The position numbers and the translations under genes are program-made. A stretch of 8,445 nt of DNA from Mailhella sp. (GTDB lineage Bacteria; Desulfobacterota; Desulfovibrionia; Desulfovibrionales; Desulfovibrionaceae): the NCBI GenBank assembly GCA_020024815.1, contig JAHHTE010000085.1, positions 1 to 8,445 of the forward strand. The letters run 5' to 3'. Numbering within the stretch: the first letter of the stretch is position 1; each line of letters opens with the position of its first letter. The notes beneath the pieces are model-generated. The model searched no databases. It saw only the letters and a program-made list of their open reading frames with translations, and had not been told where the DNA came from. Below, piece by piece: positions 5,406 through 8,445 of the stretch.

Positions 5406-6140
5406 TTATTTTTTACCTAATCGTTCTATTTGTCGACAAATTCCTAAAAGCATATCCATTTCATGTCGTCTAATTTCTTTTTTATCTAAAAAACGAGCCA
5501 TTGGCAAAAAGAAATAATCTGGGTTATCTTTTTGAATAACATCAATATCTATAAGAATTTTTTTTATTTTTTCATGTAAAAGATTACGTTCTTCATTTGT
5601 AATTCTTCTAGAAATTGCTCCTTTATCTTTTTTTCTTGTTTTTTGTTTTTGTGGAGCTAAGTTAAAAATTTCATATAAAATAAGTAAAACAGCTTGGGCT
5701 AAATTAAGAGAAGAACAATTAGGATCTGTTGGAATTGTTACTAGTTTTTGGCATAATTCTAAATGATGATTTTCTAATCCTCTATCTTCTGGACCAAAAA
5801 TAAGACTAACTTTTTCACCTTTTGCAAGATAATTAATAACTTCTTTTGTACATTCTTTAGGGTTTAATACTTCTCGGCGAATTCCGCCAAGTCTTGCACT
5901 TGTGCCTATACATAAGGTACTTTCTGAAATTGCTTCATGGAGGTTTTCATATACTTTTATATTTTCAAGAAGTATAGAACCTTGCTTTGTTGCAAGAGGT
6001 TTTGCTTTTTCTATTTCCCACATTTCGGGTTTTACAAGGCTAATTTTTGCTGAACCAAAATTTGCTGATGCTCTTGCTACTGCACCAATATTTTCGGGAA
6101 ATCTTGTTTCTACAAGAACAATATTAAGTAAATCAAACAT
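5406..6140 (-). CDS. trmJ: tRNA (cytidine/uridine-2'-O-)-methyltransferase TrmJ (SPOUT family)
   Basis: A 244-residue SPOUT methyltransferase that uses SAM to methylate the 2'-O of nucleotide 32 in the tRNA anticodon loop. All three SPOUT motifs are visible: motif 1 ETRFPENIGAVARASANFG (11-29) with N17 and catalytic-type R23; motif 2 LIFGPEDRGLEN (113-124); motif 3 PTDPNCSSLNLAQAV (137-151) in the trefoil knot. A basic linker (about 164-180) leads to a C-terminal helical region ending in a conserved-looking FLDKKEIRRHEMDMLLG. Length fits TrmJ (about 240-250) and not the shorter TrmL. The ATG starts 2 bases after the DUF456 stop, with a weak AGCAGG Shine-Dalgarno, and the stop is 1 base before the glycosyltransferase ATG, so it sits mid-operon. 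Confidence 0.9.
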   Translation of the reverse strand: MFDLLNIVLVETRFPENIGAVARASANFGSAKISLVKPEMWEIEKAKPLATKQGSILLENIKVYENLHEAISESTLCIGTSARLGGIRREVLNPKECTKEVINYLAKGEKVSLIFGPEDRGLENHHLELCQKLVTIPTDPNCSSLNLAQAVLLILYEIFNLAPQKQKTRKKDKGAISRRITNEERNLLHEKIKKILIDIDVIQKDNPDYFFLPMARFLDKKEIRRHEMDMLLGICRQIERLGKK

Positions 6141-6142
6141 AA

Positions 6143-6658
6143 TTAGCCTGCTGAAAAAATAGTTTTTGCTGTATAAAAAACAAGGTATACACCTAAACTA
6201 AATTTTATCAAAATTCCCAAAAATTTTCCAACCATTGATGCTTTGGCAACTTCCATGGCTTTTTGATGTTCACTTTGAGCAAGATAGCGTTCACCAAAAT
6301 AAGAGCCTATCCAAGCTCCTGCCAATGTTCCTAAAATAGCTCCAAAACCAAAAAATAAAGGCATTCCTAAAAATGCACCTGCAATAGCACCAATAATACC
6401 CATAACATTAGAAGATGATGAGGCATTTACTTTTTTTCCTTGATGAATTTGTAAATAAAATTCTGCAATTTCACCAATGGTTAAAAGACTAAAAAATTGT
6501 ATCCAAAACCACCATGAATAGGTATTATCTGGAACAAATAAAGCACTAAAAAGTACAACTATTGCCATTGCCCAGTTACCTGGTAAAGAAAGAAAATTTA
6601 AGAAAATAAGTAAAAATAAGAAAATGGCAAAAGAAGTAATAAGAATTGTTGAAATCAT
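6143..6658 (-). CDS. DUF456 family inner-membrane protein
   Basis: A 171-residue membrane protein of unknown function. The first hydrophobic segment is at about 2-24, followed by LPGNWAM (25-31), a hallmark of the family near its N-terminus. More membrane segments follow, including a glycine-rich stretch (about 86-124, GIIGAIAGAF... and GTLAGAWIGSYFGE) resembling glycine-zipper packing, and a final helix near 146-166. I chose the ATG at 6658: it follows GAGG at 7-8 bases. The longer frame from 6709 starts inside the -35 of the predicted promoter, upstream of the likely transcription start, and adds 17 non-hydrophobic residues. First gene of the DUF456-trmJ-glycosyltransferase operon. No role can be assigned beyond a membrane location. 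Confidence 0.85.
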   Translation of the reverse strand: MISTILITSFAIFLFLLIFLNFLSLPGNWAMAIVVLFSALFVPDNTYSWWFWIQFFSLLTIGEIAEFYLQIHQGKKVNASSSSNVMGIIGAIAGAFLGMPLFFGFGAILGTLAGAWIGSYFGERYLAQSEHQKAMEVAKASMVGKFLGILIKFSLGVYLVFYTAKTIFSAG

Positions 6659-6680
6659 TTTAAAAACCTCACGAAATGCA

Positions 6681-6709
6681 AGTATAGTTTTTAATAATTC
6701 CTTTTGCAA
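6681..6709 (-). promoter_or_regulatory. Predicted promoter of the DUF456-trmJ-glycosyltransferase operon
   Basis: Minus strand: TTGCAA (6709-6704), a 17-base spacer and TATACT (6686-6681). The start point would be near 6674, about 16 bases before the preferred ATG at 6658 and just ahead of its GAGG. This also argues against the longer start at 6709. Confidence 0.6.
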
Positions 6710-6729
6710 GAATAAAAAAAATTAGCTAC

Positions 6730-6757
6730 TTGACATTACACATTATATTGCTACAAA
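6730..6757 (+). promoter_or_regulatory. Predicted promoter of the DUF486 gene
   Basis: TTGACA (6730-6735), a 16-base spacer and TACAAA (6752-6757). It sits back to back with the divergent operon promoter; the two -35 elements are 20 bases apart. The downstream Shine-Dalgarno GAGGA is at 6771-6775. Confidence 0.5.
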
Positions 6758-6781
6758 AATCGCATACAGTGAGGATTTAAA

Positions 6782-7156
6782 ATGATTTCAAATGGTGTGT
6801 ATTCTGTTTTATTATTGCTTGGGTCAAATGTTTTTATGACATTAGCATGGTATGGACATTTAAAATTAAAAGCTGATTACTCATGGTTTGCTTCTTTACC
6901 TTTACTTGGCGTTGTTGCTTTTAGTTGGTTTATTGCTTTTTTTGAATATTGTTTACAAGTACCTGCAAATAGAATAGGTTTTATTGAAAATGGTGGACCA
7001 TTTGATGTTATGCAATTAAAAATTATTCAAGAAGTTGTTTCTTTAAGTGTTTTTACTCTTTTTACGGTTATTGCTTTTAAAACTGAATTAAAGTGGAATC
7101 ATTTTGCAGCGTTTATTTGCCTTATCATGGCTGTATATTTTGTATTTAAAAAGTAA
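6782..7156 (+). CDS. DUF486 (DMT superfamily-like) small membrane protein
   Basis: A 124-residue inner-membrane protein with four predicted helices (about 5-23, 36-54, 84-100 and 106-122), the usual size and layout of DUF486. Conserved family stretches are visible: AWYGHLK (22-28), FFEYCLQVPANRIG (53-66) between helices 2 and 3, and QLKIIQE (78-84) leading into helix 3. The family resembles small drug/metabolite transporter halves and may work as a dimer, but its substrate is not known. The ATG is preceded by GAGGA with a 6-base gap. Single gene with its own promoter; no terminator is visible between it and mrp, so readthrough is possible. Confidence 0.88.
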   Translation: MISNGVYSVLLLLGSNVFMTLAWYGHLKLKADYSWFASLPLLGVVAFSWFIAFFEYCLQVPANRIGFIENGGPFDVMQLKIIQEVVSLSVFTLFTVIAFKTELKWNHFAAFICLIMAVYFVFKK

Positions 7157-7201
7157 TAGTTATGAATAATATTGTAATACTAAATAAATATTCTTATAAC
7201 A

Positions 7202-7229
7202 TTGACATAATAAATTTTAATCCTACAAT
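7202..7229 (+). promoter_or_regulatory. Predicted mrp promoter
   Basis: A perfect -35 TTGACA (7202-7207), a 16-base spacer and TACAAT (7224-7229), 5 of 6 to consensus. The start point would be near 7236, followed by Shine-Dalgarno GAGGA at 7251-7255. Confidence 0.6.
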
Positions 7230-7262
7230 ATATACAGAAATAACATTATAGAGGATAACACA

Positions 7263-8084
7263 ATGAGTTCCTGTAATCATAACTGTTCTAGCTGTGGTAC
7301 TGCAAGTAGCTGTACTGATAAAAGCAAAAATGTTAGTTTACTAGCAGAAGCAAACCCAAATTCACATGTAAAAAAAGTTATAGCTGTTGTAAGCGGTAAA
7401 GGTGGTGTTGGAAAAAGTCTTGTTACAACACTATTAGCAACACAAATGAATAAAGATGGTTTTAAAACTGCAATTTTAGATGCAGATATTACTGGTCCAT
7501 CTATTCCAACAGCTTTTGGAACAAATGAACATATCACAGGAAATGATATGGGAATGTTACCTGCAATAACTAAAAAAGGTATTTCCATAATGTCTGTTAA
7601 TTTATTACTTGAAAAAACAACAGACCCTGTAATTTGGCGTGGAGCAATTATTGCTAATACTGTAAAACAATTTTGGTCTGATGTTATTTGGGGTGATATT
7701 GATTATATGTTTGTTGATATGCCTCCAGGAACAGGTGATGTTCCGCTTACTGTTTTTCAATCACTTCCTATTGACGGTATTATTGTTGTTGCTTCTCCAC
7801 AAGAACTTGTAGGAATGATAGTTGAAAAAGCAGTAAATATGGCAACAATGATGAATGTTCCTATTTTGGCTTTAGTTGAGAATATGAGTTATTTCCAATG
7901 TGATGAATGTGGCAAAAAACATAGAATTTTTGGAGATAGCCATATTGAAGAAATAGTGCAAAAACATGGTATTAAACAAATTTTTCAAATTCCAATAAAT
8001 GCAGAAATTGCAAAAGCAGTTGATTCAGGAAATATTGAAAATTTTGAAAATGATTATTTTAAAGATATTAAAAATATATTATAA
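7263..8084 (+). CDS. mrp: Mrp/NBP35-type Fe-S cluster carrier ATPase
   Basis: A 273-residue P-loop NTPase of the MinD/Mrp class, expected to bind and deliver Fe-S clusters to client proteins in the cytoplasm. The deviant Walker A GKGGVGKS is at 45-52, ILDADITGPS (71-80) gives the switch aspartate, DMPPGTGD (152-159) is Walker B/switch II, and the bridging cluster pair C213/C216 lies in FQCDECGKKH. The first 20 residues are cysteine-rich: C8-x2-C11-x5-C17 matches the spacing of the N-terminal Fe-S site of eukaryotic Nbp35, with an extra C4. There is no N-terminal DUF59/MIP18 domain as in E. coli Mrp. The ATG follows GAGGA with a 7-base gap. The C-terminus (FENDYFKDIKNIL) is short but complete. 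Confidence 0.93.
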   Translation: MSSCNHNCSSCGTASSCTDKSKNVSLLAEANPNSHVKKVIAVVSGKGGVGKSLVTTLLATQMNKDGFKTAILDADITGPSIPTAFGTNEHITGNDMGMLPAITKKGISIMSVNLLLEKTTDPVIWRGAIIANTVKQFWSDVIWGDIDYMFVDMPPGTGDVPLTVFQSLPIDGIIVVASPQELVGMIVEKAVNMATMMNVPILALVENMSYFQCDECGKKHRIFGDSHIEEIVQKHGIKQIFQIPINAEIAKAVDSGNIENFENDYFKDIKNIL

Positions 8085-8095
8085 TCAAAAATATT

Positions 8096-8341
8096 ATGGA
8101 ATATAAAGGTATTTGGGCAGTTTCTATAAAAGAAATACAAAATTTTTTTGATAAACAAGAAGATATTATTTATAATGGAACAAATTATACATATAAGACT
8201 TGTTAAATTGTTATAGAAAAATTAGAACCCAAACCTTTTTTAAATATTCCTCAAACCAAAATTTCTATGTGTGGAGAAGAAAAAGATACACAAGAAATCT
8301 ATCAAAAATTTTTCTTTCATTTTCTTTCTGCAGGTGGATAG
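8096..8341 (+). pseudogene. Small unrecognised gene interrupted by one in-frame TAA
   Basis: An ATG at 8096, 11 bases after the mrp stop, opens 36 codons (MEYKGIWAVS to YTYKTC) closed by TAA at 8204-8206. The same frame continues without another stop for 44 codons (IVIEKLEPKP to FFFHFLSAGG) to a TAG at 8339-8341, directly before the terminator element. Both halves have normal protein-like composition, so this looks like one gene of about 81 codons with a nonsense change (CAA, GAA or AAA to TAA). No Shine-Dalgarno is visible; coupling to mrp would be needed. Alternatively only the first 36 residues are made, or the TAA is a sequencing error. I do not recognise the family. Confidence 0.5.
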
Positions 8342-8343
8342 TT

Positions 8344-8431
8344 TTTTATTTTTTTGGGGGAAATGATTTCCCCCAAGCCCCTTCAACTAGGCAAATTTAT
8401 TAAAACAAGTTTTAATAAATTTGCCTTTTTT
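8344..8431 (+). terminator. Double-hairpin terminator, copy B2 (after mrp and the broken small gene)
   Basis: Same layout as 3025-3097: TTTTA-T7 (8344-8355), a perfect GC-rich hairpin (8354-8376), the linker with CCCTTCAA (8379-8386), then an AT-rich hairpin at 8389-8426. Here the second hairpin is longer than in B1 (18-base arms around AA) and is followed by a T run (8426-8431), making a strong intrinsic terminator for rightward transcription. Confidence 0.85.
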
Positions 8432-8445
8432 AATTTTAGTAAAAA

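Noticed and set aside
6659..6709. Longer DUF456 start adding 17 residues
   Set aside because: It begins inside the predicted -35 of the operon promoter, and the start at 6658 has its own GAGG and begins the first membrane segment.
7157..7200. Imperfect inverted repeat after DUF486 as a terminator
   Set aside because: The stem has mismatches, is all A/T-rich and is not followed by a T run; it runs straight into the mrp -35.
8200..8403. 67-residue ORF at the right end
   Set aside because: It runs through the terminator hairpins and is in a different frame from the interrupted small gene, which has better coding character.

Overview
This is an AT-rich window (roughly one third G+C by eye) from a Gram-negative-type bacterium: a family 9 glycosyltransferase of the heptosyltransferase kind points to LPS. 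The gene mix (PdxS/PdxT, a MocR regulator, TrmJ, DUF456, DUF486, a Cys-rich Mrp/NBP35 ATPase) and the double-hairpin elements at gene ends remind me of low-GC Desulfovibrionaceae (Lawsonia/Desulfovibrio-like). That placement is a recollection-based guess. No tRNA, rRNA, CRISPR array, transposase or phage gene is visible.

Left third (1-4032): a vitamin B6 locus. A MocR/PdxR-type regulator is followed at once on the minus strand by a GNAT N-acetyltransferase. It is divergent from pdxS. The 218-bp divergent region holds three copies of a 16-bp box overlapping or flanking the promoters. pdxT lies 323 bp beyond pdxS, on the same strand, and the gap contains two hairpin elements. PdxS and PdxT together form the glutamine-dependent PLP synthase, and the MocR protein is the expected PLP-responsive regulator. 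However, its Schiff-base lysine position is a glutamate.

Middle (4022-6709): a minus-strand operon DUF456 - trmJ - GT9 glycosyltransferase with 1-2 nt gaps and a good promoter at 6681-6709. Its last gene overlaps the 3' end of pdxT by 11 bp tail to tail. No terminator for this operon is visible until the minus-oriented element at 3209-3313, on the far side of pdxT. In the other direction, a textbook intrinsic terminator for pdxT lies inside the glycosyltransferase coding sequence (4251-4285).

Right third (6710-8445): DUF486 membrane protein, then an Mrp/NBP35-type Fe-S carrier ATPase, each with its own TTGACA promoter and good Shine-Dalgarno. A small gene follows, broken by one in-frame TAA (8096-8341), and then a strong double-hairpin terminator.

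The most interesting structure is not a new gene system. It is the set of four composite double-hairpin 3'-end elements, all in the same orientation relative to the transcription unit they would close, and what the displaced one implies for pdxT: antisense transcription, or insertion between an operon and its terminator. The other items worth checking are the regulator without its PLP lysine and the shared operator boxes.
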